In this document: positions 27,603 through 36,407 of the stretch, piece by piece
Position numbering within the stretch: position 1 is the stretch's first letter
Layout of the letters: every line of letters starts with the position of its first letter
Source of the DNA: Ruminiclostridium hungatei
GTDB taxonomy: Bacteria; Bacillota; Clostridia; Acetivibrionales; DSM-1351
DNA length: 64,000 nt
Assembly (NCBI RefSeq): GCF_002051585.1
Contig: NZ_MZGX01000003.1
Location: 183,249-247,248, forward strand
Direction of reading: 5' to 3'
Notes under the pieces: model-generated
What the model saw: only the letters and a program-made list of their open reading frames with translations
Database searches by the model: none
Told to the model about the DNA's origin: nothing
Made by a program: the position numbers and the translations under genes

Positions 27603-29453
27603 TCAACCTGCACTCTCCTCCATGCCCGTCTGGCTGATTACCATACGGAAATATACACCGTTTTTCTCCATAAGTTCAGCATGTGTACCGGCCTCAAGAA
27701 TTCCTCCGCCGCCAATAACCAATATCTTATCCGCATCTCTAATGGTGGAAAGGCGATGTGCTATGAGAAAGCTGGTGTGATCTTTCATAAGCTTCAGAAG
27801 TGCCAACTGGATTTCCTTTTCTGTTTTTGTATCCACACTGCTTGTGGCTTCATCAAGTATGAGTATGGGTGCCTGGCAGAGAACCGCCCTGGCAATGGCT
27901 ATGAGCTGACGCTGCCCCTGGCTCAGATTGTCGGAGCTTCCTGACACGGGAGTTCCATATCCCTTGGGCAATCTTGATATGAAGCCGTCGGCATGGGCCA
28001 TACCCGCAGCCGCCTTTACCTCTGCATCTGTAGCTTCCGGCTTTGAATACCTTATATTGTCTGCTATACTCCCCGTAAACAGGCAGGTATCCTGCAGAAC
28101 CACGGAAAAGCAATTTCTGAGATCTTTTCTGGAAATGTCCCTGATATCCGTACCATCTATAAGTATATTACCTGCATCAGTTTCGTAAAATCTGGTCAGA
28201 AGGTTCACTATAGTGGTTTTTCCTGCCCCGGTTTCACCTACAAGAGCAATAATCTGACCGGGCTGAACCTGAAAGCTGACCTTGTTCAGCACCGTCTTTC
28301 CCTTTGTATATGAGAAAGTCACTTCCCGGAATTCCACCCGCCCTTCACTGCACACGAATTCCTTAAGGTTATCCCCGTCGGGTGTCTCCTCCTGCTCGTC
28401 CAGTATCTCAAACACCCTTTCTGCCCCGGCAAGAGCAGATTGTATGGTGTTAAACATTCCTGCAATATTGTTAAGAGGCATGCCAAACTGTTTGGAGTAA
28501 GTGAGAAAACTTACTACCACTCCTACGGATATATATCCTCTTACCGCCATGAGCCCTCCGGAACAGGCTATCAAAGTATAGCTCAGATTATTTATGACAT
28601 TCATAAATGGCATAAGAAAGCCTGCCCATATCTGCGCTTTGATTGAGGAATCCCGCAGTGCTCCGTTTACATTTAAGAAGTTTCCCAAAACCTTTTGCTG
28701 CCTGTTAAAGGCTTTTACCATTTTAAGGCCGAGAATGCTTTCTTCAATTACTCCATTAAGGGTGCCGAGTGATTGCTGCTGGCTTAAAAAATATTTCCTG
28801 CTGCGGTTCGCTATGGTTTTTGTAAGCATAAATATCAGAGGTATGGTTATCAGTGCCACCAGCGTAAGCTTTATGCTTAATACAAGCATCATCACCAGTG
28901 AGCCGGTGATGGCAAAAACACTGGAAATAAGCTGTGTGGTTGCCTGCCCCACCGTACTGCTGATATTATCAACATCGTTGGTTATGCGGCTCATGGTATC
29001 ACCGTGTGACCTGGTATCGTAAAAGTTTAAAGGTATTCTCTGGAGTTTTGAGAAAAATTCTGCTCTTATATGCTTTACCAGTTCCTGAGTTATTCTTGCC
29101 ATAAGCAAACCGTTAATGGTGTCAATTATCCAGCTTGTAATGTAGCAGGCCACAAGGGCGGCCAGTATGGTCATAAGCATGGGATTATCCACCGTATTGG
29201 TCTTTATGCTGAAGGTGTTGATGGCCCTGCCCAGCAGGTAGGGAGTAAGCAGCGCGGCCAATGCCGACAAGATGGTAAGACCCGAGGCAATAAGCAGTGA
29301 ATTCTTCCATTTGACAAACATTTTAATCAACCTAACCAGCGTCCCTTTTGTATCCCGGGGTTTTGCAGCAGGCTGGAATCTCTGGTGTCCCCCGCCCCAC
29401 TTGCCCAGCTTGGGCATATTATCCATGTTATCGGTCGGATTCTTATCAGCCAT
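27603..29453 (-). CDS. ABC exporter half, canonical ATPase subunit
   Basis: A 616-residue half-transporter. The N-terminal six-segment exporter domain (residues ~40-320) is followed by an ATPase with Walker A GETGAGKT, Walker B LILDEATSSVD with its catalytic glutamate, and H-loop FLIAHRLSTI. The ABC signature is LSQGQ instead of LSGGQ, a degenerate form that would be completed by the partner's canonical LSGGQ. It follows a second exporter half with overlapping ends. The start may be the ATG at 29453 or a GTG at 29468, since the ribosome binding site AGGGGGTGA is ambiguous. Substrate probably drugs or lipids. Confidence 0.9.
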   Translation of the reverse strand: MADKNPTDNMDNMPKLGKWGGGHQRFQPAAKPRDTKGTLVRLIKMFVKWKNSLLIASGLTILSALAALLTPYLLGRAINTFSIKTNTVDNPMLMTILAALVACYITSWIIDTINGLLMARITQELVKHIRAEFFSKLQRIPLNFYDTRSHGDTMSRITNDVDNISSTVGQATTQLISSVFAITGSLVMMLVLSIKLTLVALITIPLIFMLTKTIANRSRKYFLSQQQSLGTLNGVIEESILGLKMVKAFNRQQKVLGNFLNVNGALRDSSIKAQIWAGFLMPFMNVINNLSYTLIACSGGLMAVRGYISVGVVVSFLTYSKQFGMPLNNIAGMFNTIQSALAGAERVFEILDEQEETPDGDNLKEFVCSEGRVEFREVTFSYTKGKTVLNKVSFQVQPGQIIALVGETGAGKTTIVNLLTRFYETDAGNILIDGTDIRDISRKDLRNCFSVVLQDTCLFTGSIADNIRYSKPEATDAEVKAAAGMAHADGFISRLPKGYGTPVSGSSDNLSQGQRQLIAIARAVLCQAPILILDEATSSVDTKTEKEIQLALLKLMKDHTSFLIAHRLSTIRDADKILVIGGGGILEAGTHAELMEKNGVYFRMVISQTGMEESAG

Positions 29454-31182
29454 GTTCTCCCAAGTCACCCCCTATCTGAGAATTGTATATGTCCCTGTAT
29501 GTCTGGCAGTTTCTCAGCAGCTCTTCATGTTTTCCGAAGCCAACCCTTACTCCATTATCCAGAACAAGGATCTTATCCGCAGACATTGCCGTACCTATTC
29601 TCTGAGTAATCATAATAACAGTCTTCCTTTTATCCTGACATTTCATGGCCTTTCTTACCCTGGCCTCTGTAATTGCATCCAGCGCGCTGGTGCAGTCATC
29701 CAGTATCATTATCGAAGCATCTTTGGCCAGTGCTCTTGCAATAGACAGCCTCTGCTTCTGCCCACCCGACAGGTTGACTCCGTTTTGGCCCAGACTGCTG
29801 TCGTATTTCCCGGGCATGTTGCTGATAAAGTCATGAGCCTGTGCATCTTCGGCAGCTTTAACCACCTGTCCGGTCTCAATATTTTCTCTGCCCCAGGATA
29901 TATTTTCAAAGATGGTTCCGGTGAACAGTATGGACCTTTGGGGGGCAAAAGCTATATTCTCTCTGAGTACCGTAGTATCAATGTCATTAATATTATTCTT
30001 TCCCAGATATATTGCACCTTCGCCCACGTTGTAAAAGCGCAGGGAAAGCAGGGCAAGTGTGGATTTACCTGCTCCTGTCGGCCCAATTACTGCAAGGGTT
30101 TCTCCTGCATCTATTTTGAAGGAAAGGTTTTTTAAAACAGGTATCCCGCTGCCACCCGGATATGAAAAAGTTACATTATCAAAGGCAAGCCCTTCCAAAT
30201 CTGATACATCTTTTATACCTCCGCTTATAAAATCCTCTTCTCCCTTTAAAATTTCTTCAATTCTTTCGGTTGACGCTTTGGTGCGGATAAAGGTATTAAA
30301 AATATTTGTTATCATTATCAGGGATGTGAGTATCTGAGTCATGTAATTTATAAATGCCGCCACCTTGCCTACCTCAATCCGCCCACCTGCAAAAAGTATA
30401 CTTCCCAGGTATAGGATAATTGCTATCCCGATGCTGACCGTCAAGGACATGACTGGTGAAAAATATGCAATGACCAATTGGGAGGAGACACTTTTTTTAA
30501 ACAGGTCCGAGTTTGCCCCGTCAAATCTTTCCTCCTCTTCCCTGTGCCTTCCGAAGGCTTTGACCAGCCTTATCCCCAGAAGGTATTCCTGTACAACCGT
30601 ATTGACCTTGTCTATAGCCTTTTGTACCTTTGAAAATCTGACATAACTCATTTTCATGCTGACGGTGATAAGTGCCGCAACGATAGCTATAGCAATCAGA
30701 AGTACAATGCTCATGAAGGGGCTTAATATTATAGCAAGCGTAATACTCCCTATACAGGTCAGAGGGGCTTTAAGAAATATGCGCATTATCCCGTTAACAA
30801 ACTGCGTAACCTGGGAAGTGTCGTTTGTCATTCTTGTTATCAATGAGCCGCTTTCAATATTGTCAGCACTTGCTTCTGAAAAATTCATAATTTTTTTGAA
30901 CACATCAAATCTTAAGTCGGCGCCGAAATTTTGAGAAACCTTGCTTGCCAGAATATTTCTGGTGGCGGCAAAGCCTGCTCCCAAAACGGTAATCCCCAGC
31001 ATAACAAGTCCGAAGTTCAGGACTTCACCCATTTGCTTGTTTTTCACTCCCACATCTATTATCCGTGCCATAATAGTCGGCTGGAGCAAATCACATACTG
31101 CCTCAAAAAAAACACAGCTTACAGCACAAATAAACATAGTTCTGTATTTGTTGAAATATTTCCTGTACATATCCATTTGCAA
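29446..31182 (-). CDS. ABC exporter half with degenerate ATP site
   Basis: A 578-residue partner half. The exporter domain spans residues ~15-300. The ATPase has a normal Walker A (GPTGAGKS) and signature (LSGGQ), but Walker B reads MILDDCTSALD, with Asp for the catalytic Glu, and the H-loop is MITQRIGTA, with Gln for His. These changes mark the degenerate site of a heterodimeric exporter (compare TM287/288, BmrCD). The TTG at 31182 has AGGGGG five bases upstream and fits better than the ATG six bases inward. It sits ten bases after marR, so marR and both halves form one operon. Confidence 0.9.
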   Translation of the reverse strand: MQMDMYRKYFNKYRTMFICAVSCVFFEAVCDLLQPTIMARIIDVGVKNKQMGEVLNFGLVMLGITVLGAGFAATRNILASKVSQNFGADLRFDVFKKIMNFSEASADNIESGSLITRMTNDTSQVTQFVNGIMRIFLKAPLTCIGSITLAIILSPFMSIVLLIAIAIVAALITVSMKMSYVRFSKVQKAIDKVNTVVQEYLLGIRLVKAFGRHREEEERFDGANSDLFKKSVSSQLVIAYFSPVMSLTVSIGIAIILYLGSILFAGGRIEVGKVAAFINYMTQILTSLIMITNIFNTFIRTKASTERIEEILKGEEDFISGGIKDVSDLEGLAFDNVTFSYPGGSGIPVLKNLSFKIDAGETLAVIGPTGAGKSTLALLSLRFYNVGEGAIYLGKNNINDIDTTVLRENIAFAPQRSILFTGTIFENISWGRENIETGQVVKAAEDAQAHDFISNMPGKYDSSLGQNGVNLSGGQKQRLSIARALAKDASIMILDDCTSALDAITEARVRKAMKCQDKRKTVIMITQRIGTAMSADKILVLDNGVRVGFGKHEELLRNCQTYRDIYNSQIGGDLGEHG

Positions 31183-31191
31183 GTATTCCCC

Positions 31192-31638
31192 CTATGCCGG
31201 CCATTCCTGCGGTTTACAGTCCAGCATATTTTTAAATATCCTTGTTAAAAAACTTCCGGCCATCTGCTTTTCTTCATCAGTAAATCCTTTGAAGCATTCA
31301 TCAGCCATTGCAGTAAATATGGCATCCACATCCTTCTTTTTAGCCAGCCCTTTTTCGGTAAGCCACACTTCAAGGGCTCTTTTATCCCCTCTGTCCGGTT
31401 TTTTTTCAATGAGCCCGGACCTCTCCATACTGTTTAGCACACTGGTAACAGATGCGGGCTCAAGGTAGCAGGCTTCTGCTATCTCTCTCTGGATACTGCC
31501 GTTGTGTTCAAAAAGGTAATTGAGCATCCTTGGCTGCCCCGCTGTGAGGTCCTGTTTCATAAATTCATATGCGGACCTTCTTTTATGTACTGCTCCTACC
31601 TTTATAAGCAAAAGGTTCAATTCTCTTTGACTTATCAT
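31192..31638 (-). CDS. MarR-family transcriptional regulator
   Basis: A 148-residue winged-helix repressor. It has the MarR core with REIAEACYLEPASVTSVLNSMERSGLI as the recognition segment and the DKRALEVWLTEKGLA wing. AGGGAG precedes the ATG by seven bases. It is the first gene of the exporter operon and very likely represses it; a strong nested palindrome lies upstream (31700-31740). Small phenolics or drugs are typical inducers, but none can be inferred here. Confidence 0.9.
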   Translation of the reverse strand: MISQRELNLLLIKVGAVHKRRSAYEFMKQDLTAGQPRMLNYLFEHNGSIQREIAEACYLEPASVTSVLNSMERSGLIEKKPDRGDKRALEVWLTEKGLAKKKDVDAIFTAMADECFKGFTDEEKQMAGSFLTRIFKNMLDCKPQEWPA

Positions 31639-31699
31639 ATAAAAACTCCCTTTCTTGAAATTATATCCCTTTTGGTATATAAAAATTTATAGTATAAAC

Positions 31700-31740
31700 A
31701 ATATAGTTAGAAGTCTAATTATTAGAATCCTAACTATATT
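31700..31740. promoter_or_regulatory. Nested palindromic operator upstream of marR
   Basis: Outer arms AATATAGTTAG and CTAACTATATT (31700-31710, 31730-31740) enclose a second palindrome, TCTAATTATTAGA (31714-31726). Nested symmetry of this size is typical of MarR dimer binding sites and suggests autoregulation. Confidence 0.6.
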
Positions 31741-31888
31741 TTATAGAAAAACTGTTTCTCAGTCAATATTTGATGCAGAATTACAGTAAGTTATTCAATC
31801 GTAAAAAAGAAAGAGATTTCAGTGCAGCACAAAGGGTACAGACATATTTTTGGAAAACCCGTCTGTACCCTTGGCTCCGTTTTCCTGG

Positions 31889-33304
31889 CTACATTGTCAA
31901 AGACCCCTCATCAGTGCTTACAAGCATCAGAATATCTTCCTCTGCCCCGGTCAAAGCATTAATATATAATAGGAATTTTTGATCTCCGACAGTTCCCTGA
32001 AACTCGTAGCAATACCTTTCGGTTTTAAAATCGGTCGGTATTATGGCCTTGCCTTGCTTTTCAATCTTAAGCCTGCCGTTTATCTGCTTTCTGGCCTGTT
32101 CAAGGGTAAGCTTGGTGGCAGGAATATTTCTGACCTTGTGATTGTAAAGATAGCCTTTTGATTCAACTCCCAGTACTTCCCCATTGTCAAGGGCTACTTT
32201 GACCTTTACCAGATCCGGATAGACAATTGCACCCTCCTGCTCATATGCATAGCAGATGGTCGCTATACCGTCAATTCTCATATAGTAGGTATCCTTCATA
32301 CTGGCGAAGCCATTTTTTTTCAGAAAGCTCTGTGCCGCCTTCTTTGCCGCCTCCATGGAAAGCTTTGCATCCTGTACGCTTCTGTCCCTGAGCATCCAGT
32401 ATAGCTGCCCTCCCTGCTGGGTTATATCTACCTCGGCACTTCCGTTATCATCAGAGTTCTTATATTTTACTTTGAAACGGAAGGTTTTAATACTTCCCTC
32501 ATTATTATTTTCCAGCCGCTCAACACTTGCAATTTTGTCATTTCCTATGAGCTTGCGTACGATTTCTTCTGCCTTGCCGACCTCCACCTTTGTATCCTTA
32601 AGGCCTACAGGCTTGACTTTCAGCATGTGATCCGAATAAGGTCCGTCATATATCATAGACGGATACTCCTGAAAGTTCTTATCAACATTTTCAAACTGTG
32701 TGGTCTGAATATATTTACTGTTCTGGCTCTTGAGCTGTCTGGGCCCTCCGGCGGTACCCCAGCTCATTTTTCCGTTATTTATCTGCTCTTCTATGCCGTG
32801 GAGGCTGTTTTGCAGGGATAGTGCGTAACCATGCATTTTTTGAAGTATCCCGTATTCATCATCACTTAAAGGCATACCGTTCATTGTTTTGGTATTATAT
32901 GCATAGGCCATATCCCCCACCTGAGTTAAAAAGTTTGAGGTTTTTTCAAGTATGGGAGGAGTTACCGGAAGCTGTCCCATATTTGTCTGTGCAAGATTAG
33001 CCTGTCTCCATACTTCTTCCAGCATAGTGGACGTACCTCTTGTGGTGGAGGTAACCATGGATTTAGCCAACAGCACCTCAAGATTGTCCACATATTCGTT
33101 AAGATCAAGAAATGCCCTGCTATATTGGTTTTCCATCATAATACGCAAATCCATAAGCTGCCGGTTTTGAAAATATCCCCATGTGGATACTCCCGCCAGT
33201 GCAAGAACGGCCACGATGGCAATGGGCAGCGCCCACGACATGCGCCTTCTCTTTTTCCATCCGTCATTATGATAGTTCATGTTTTCATATTCGCCCTGTT
33301 CCAA
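31889..33304 (-). CDS. ypeB: Germination protein YpeB
   Basis: A 471-residue spore germination protein that stabilises SleB in the spore inner membrane or cortex. It has an N-terminal membrane anchor (~24-42: WALPIAIVAVLALAGVSTWG), a central helical domain, and C-terminal repeated PepSY-like modules (segments near GKAEEIVRKL, LSMEAAKKAAQSFLKKN and LTLEQARKQINGRL). The TTG at 33304 is preceded by AGGAGGTG; the shorter ATG start lacks a site. It is 18 bases after sleB in the same operon, as is usual. Confidence 0.92.
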   Translation of the reverse strand: MEQGEYENMNYHNDGWKKRRRMSWALPIAIVAVLALAGVSTWGYFQNRQLMDLRIMMENQYSRAFLDLNEYVDNLEVLLAKSMVTSTTRGTSTMLEEVWRQANLAQTNMGQLPVTPPILEKTSNFLTQVGDMAYAYNTKTMNGMPLSDDEYGILQKMHGYALSLQNSLHGIEEQINNGKMSWGTAGGPRQLKSQNSKYIQTTQFENVDKNFQEYPSMIYDGPYSDHMLKVKPVGLKDTKVEVGKAEEIVRKLIGNDKIASVERLENNNEGSIKTFRFKVKYKNSDDNGSAEVDITQQGGQLYWMLRDRSVQDAKLSMEAAKKAAQSFLKKNGFASMKDTYYMRIDGIATICYAYEQEGAIVYPDLVKVKVALDNGEVLGVESKGYLYNHKVRNIPATKLTLEQARKQINGRLKIEKQGKAIIPTDFKTERYCYEFQGTVGDQKFLLYINALTGAEEDILMLVSTDEGSLTM

Positions 33305-33322
33305 CTAGATACACCTCCTCTT

Positions 33323-34018
33323 TCATATCCCAAACCAGTGCTTTCCAATTTTTAATTTGACTTTTCTGGACCATATCCACTTACTGGTAGCTGTTGCAGG
33401 ATTCCAGTAATACAGGCAGCCATCCGTTGGATCCCAGCCTGCAAGTGCGTCTCTGGCAGCTTTTACTACGGTGGATTTCGGATTTATGGCCACATTGATC
33501 TGTCCGTCAGCTACGGCAGTAAATGCTCCTGGCTGGTATATGACACCCGCCATGGTTTTAGGAAACTTTGAATTTTTAACTCTATTGAGGACTATTGCTC
33601 CAACGGCAACCTGTCCTTCAAAGGGCTCTCCCCTTGCCTCTCCGTTTATAACTCTGGCAAGTAACTGCTCGTCGGTAACTTTTTTGGAGGCAGCATAGGC
33701 TGTTCCGGTTTCAACAAATTTGCCAAGTCCCATTGATAGAAGTGTGTTCCGGTCTGCTATGCCACTGGCACGAAAACCATAATTCCTCTGGTATTTAAGT
33801 ACTGAAGCAAAAGTGTCATATCCAAAAAGTCCATTTACCTCTCCATCATAATAACCCCAGTTTTTCAATTCCTGCTGCATATTTTTTACATCCTGTCCCT
33901 TGTCACCCAGTTTCAAGTCTGAAGCGGTGCTGGTATAATGTATTGAGCCTTGACCCAGAAGAGTAAGACTGAAAATAACTACTAAACAAAAAGCAAAAAA
34001 CTTTATGTGCCTTTTCAA
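33323..34018 (-). CDS. sleB: Spore cortex-lytic enzyme SleB
   Basis: A 231-residue germination-specific lytic transglycosylase that degrades cortex peptidoglycan during germination. It has a signal peptide (~1-25), a peptidoglycan-binding module (~35-90; LKLGDKGQDVKNMQQELKNWGYY), and the SleB catalytic domain starting with LLARVINGEARGEPFEGQVAVG, whose glutamate in NGEARGEP is catalytic. The start is a TTG at 34018 with AAGGAGG seven bases upstream. First gene of the sleB-ypeB operon, probably under forespore sigma G, although I do not see a clean sigma G promoter. Confidence 0.92.
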   Translation of the reverse strand: MKRHIKFFAFCLVVIFSLTLLGQGSIHYTSTASDLKLGDKGQDVKNMQQELKNWGYYDGEVNGLFGYDTFASVLKYQRNYGFRASGIADRNTLLSMGLGKFVETGTAYAASKKVTDEQLLARVINGEARGEPFEGQVAVGAIVLNRVKNSKFPKTMAGVIYQPGAFTAVADGQINVAINPKSTVVKAARDALAGWDPTDGCLYYWNPATATSKWIWSRKVKLKIGKHWFGI

Positions 34019-34316
34019 GCTTGTACCTCCTTCCAAATTTACAATAGAGCTTAACAGTTTATTGATTCATTCCGGTACTTCAAGCAGAAAACACTTTAAG
34101 TCTGCAATGTTATTTTGAGTTAATGGCTGTTAAAATATTCGTAAACTAATATAAAGTACTAAATTGTTTTGTTAAAACCAATTTATGAACAAATCCCTTT
34201 TACAGATAATGATCTGTTAATTTGCTTATATTTGAATATCCGCGTATTAATCCAGGGCATAATGTTAAAAATCTATATGATATAGCTTTATATTTATTAT
34301 TTATGTGGAGAACATT
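34019..34316. other. Intergenic region between sleB and the glycosyltransferase
   Basis: About 300 AT-rich bases between divergent genes. The only structure I see is an imperfect inverted repeat at 34161-34184 (AAATTG...CAATTT around a TTTT/AAAA core). No clear promoter consensus is recognised on either strand. Confidence 0.5.
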
Positions 34317-35429
34317 ATGAGGGTATTGATACTGTACGTTTCTGTCGGAACAGGGCACATGAAAGCTGCCGAGGCCTTGAAGGAGTCAATCGAAAAGCAG
34401 TTTCCAGGCTGGTCGGTGGATGTTTTTGATACATTAAAATATATAAATCCTGTTATTGATAAAATTGTGGTGGGCAGTTACCTTGGAGCCCTTAAAAGAA
34501 GCCCCGGTTTATACAGCCGTTTGTATACAGCCTCCGGCTCGGGTACAGGCATTTATGATGTCAGTAAAGCCATCAACAAAGTTTTAGCCTTTAAGCTTAA
34601 TAGCCTTATAAATGAATACAAGCCTTCTGCAATTGTTTGCACCCATCCTTTTCCAATGCAGATGCTTTCTACCCTGAAGGAGAGAAAAAAACTGTCTGTC
34701 CCTGCTGTGGCAGTACTTACAGACTATGTTGTACACTCTCTTTGGCTTGATAATGGTATGGATGCCTTTATTGTGGCAAATGATTTGATGAAAACTGAAA
34801 TGATGGAAAGAGGCATTCCGGGAAACATAATTTTCCCCTATGGTATCCCTGTTTCTCCAAAGTTTTTAACGGGTTCGGACAAGAATAAGCTGAAGCTTGA
34901 GCTTGGACTTGATAATAAATTTACAGTGCTTGTTATGGGTGGTGGCATGGGCTTTGGCAATATAGAAAATGCCATGGCCTCACTTCTTGACTGTGACATA
35001 GATATCCAGATAATAGCCGTGACAGGTACAAACCAAAAGCTTAAAAACCAACTGGAGCAAAGTGCGGTAAAAAGCAAGAAAAAAGTCATCGTATTGAGCT
35101 ATACAGATAAAATCAATGAGCTTATGGATATTTCCGACCTCTTAATAACAAAGCCCGGAGGTATGACTATCTCCGAAGCCTTGGTCAAAGGTCTCCCTAT
35201 ATTCATTATTTCTCCAATCCCGGGACAGGAGGAGGGAAATGCAAACTTTTTATTGAGGAGCGGCGTTGCAAATAAGATAGAAGATTCCAGCCAGCTTATA
35301 AACGTGCTGTCCAAGGTTGCCAACGATCCTGTAACGCTAAACACCATGCGTGAAAACTCCAGATTCTGGAGCAAGCCTCACTCTGCAACAGATATAGCCC
35401 GTCTGCTGGGTAAGCTGGTTTCAGGCTGA
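34317..35429 (+). CDS. MGDG-synthase-like glycosyltransferase (UgtP/MurG-type)
   Basis: A 370-residue GT28-like enzyme. The N-terminal MGDG_synth domain begins with LILYVSVGTGHMKAAEAL, a GxGH phosphate loop, and continues with the HPFPMQML and VAVLTDYVVHSLW blocks. The C-terminal MurG-like nucleotide-binding half has VLVMGGGMGFGNIE and the acceptor motif KPGGMTISEAL. Such enzymes transfer glucose, galactose or GlcNAc to diacylglycerol in glycolipid synthesis at the inner membrane leaflet. The ATG at 34317 is preceded by GGAG with six-base spacing; a GTG four codons upstream is less likely. Donor and acceptor sugars are unknown. Confidence 0.87.
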   Translation: MRVLILYVSVGTGHMKAAEALKESIEKQFPGWSVDVFDTLKYINPVIDKIVVGSYLGALKRSPGLYSRLYTASGSGTGIYDVSKAINKVLAFKLNSLINEYKPSAIVCTHPFPMQMLSTLKERKKLSVPAVAVLTDYVVHSLWLDNGMDAFIVANDLMKTEMMERGIPGNIIFPYGIPVSPKFLTGSDKNKLKLELGLDNKFTVLVMGGGMGFGNIENAMASLLDCDIDIQIIAVTGTNQKLKNQLEQSAVKSKKKVIVLSYTDKINELMDISDLLITKPGGMTISEALVKGLPIFIISPIPGQEEGNANFLLRSGVANKIEDSSQLINVLSKVANDPVTLNTMRENSRFWSKPHSATDIARLLGKLVSG

Positions 35430-35431
35430 GC

Positions 35432-36358
35432 TTAAAAATTTCTGCGTATGACACAGATTCTATCCTTAAAATAGCTGTCTTCCAGGGTTTCCTCTATCAC
35501 GCCCCTGGAGGTGCTGGAGTGAATAAACATATTCTCTCCCAAATATACGCCTACGTCATAAACATCCTTTTTAAGGCTGTCTGAACTAAAAAACAGTAAA
35601 TCTCCCGGGCGTACATCCTGCATTGATACCTCAGCGCCTGTTTTGCTCATATTCTCAAGGTCTCTTGGCAATTCGGCACCATTTATCTTGCTGCATATAT
35701 ATATTAACCCGGGGGAATCAGCTCCCCACCTGCTTAAGCCACCAATAAAAAATATAGTACCTTCAAATTTTTTAACAGTTTGGACAAAATCCTCATTGCT
35801 TGTTTTCGGGATTGTATTATCCTTTATCGGAATAGCTATGACTCCTCCGTCTTCCAGCCACCCTCTCCTGTTATCGGGTAAAAGGACATCATAACCGGTT
35901 TTTGTCTTGCCGGTAGAATACAGCTCGGTTCCAAGCACCACCTGTTTATACTTTACTCTATTATTTGCACCGGTATAAATATCCACAGTTTTGGCTGTCA
36001 CAATTATCCGGTTGCTGATGCTCCCATCTGTAACACTTTGGGTATTCCTGCTCACATATTTACTTTTTACCCAGCCTGAACTGCCATCCAGCAGCATGAT
36101 ATTGGTCCAGGAGTTCTCTTCCTTTACCACCTTAACCACCTGGTTGTATAGAACCTGTGTCAGCCTGACTCCCATAATATCAGGCTGATCGAACATATCA
36201 ACAACTGCCTCGGTTATCACCGCAGCATTCTGCTCGGTAATGCCGCTCAAAAGCTGTTCATTTTTGGTTACGGGAATATCCCTGCTGCCACAGCCCGAAA
36301 GTAATAATATAAAAATAAGAAATATAATTCCTGGACGTATAATCCTTTGTTTCACCAT
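35432..36358 (-). CDS. SH3-type/NlpC-P60 lipoprotein lacking the catalytic Cys and His
   Basis: A 308-residue putative lipoprotein with lipobox LLSGC (Cys23). Two bacterial SH3-like modules (~45-105, ~115-175) precede a C-terminal NlpC/P60 fold (~190-308). The fold is normally marked by DCSG and HVGIY. Here the first reads ADSPGL (Asp214-Ser215-Pro216-Gly217), putting Ser in place of the nucleophile Cys. The second reads YDVGVY, with Asp268 in place of the catalytic His; only the third site (His280 in FIHSS) remains. It is therefore probably a non-catalytic wall-binding pseudo-hydrolase. Its stop is two bases from the convergent glycosyltransferase stop. Confidence 0.8.
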   Translation of the reverse strand: MVKQRIIRPGIIFLIFILLLSGCGSRDIPVTKNEQLLSGITEQNAAVITEAVVDMFDQPDIMGVRLTQVLYNQVVKVVKEENSWTNIMLLDGSSGWVKSKYVSRNTQSVTDGSISNRIIVTAKTVDIYTGANNRVKYKQVVLGTELYSTGKTKTGYDVLLPDNRRGWLEDGGVIAIPIKDNTIPKTSNEDFVQTVKKFEGTIFFIGGLSRWGADSPGLIYICSKINGAELPRDLENMSKTGAEVSMQDVRPGDLLFFSSDSLKKDVYDVGVYLGENMFIHSSTSRGVIEETLEDSYFKDRICVIRRNF

Positions 36359-36407
36359 ATTGCCTCACAAAAACATTTATTAATTCTACTATATTTTTAT
36401 TTTGCTG

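Noticed and set aside
29272..30135. 287-codon plus-strand frame opposite the ABC exporter genes
   Set aside because: Shadow of the exporter reading frames; no domain and no ribosome binding site.
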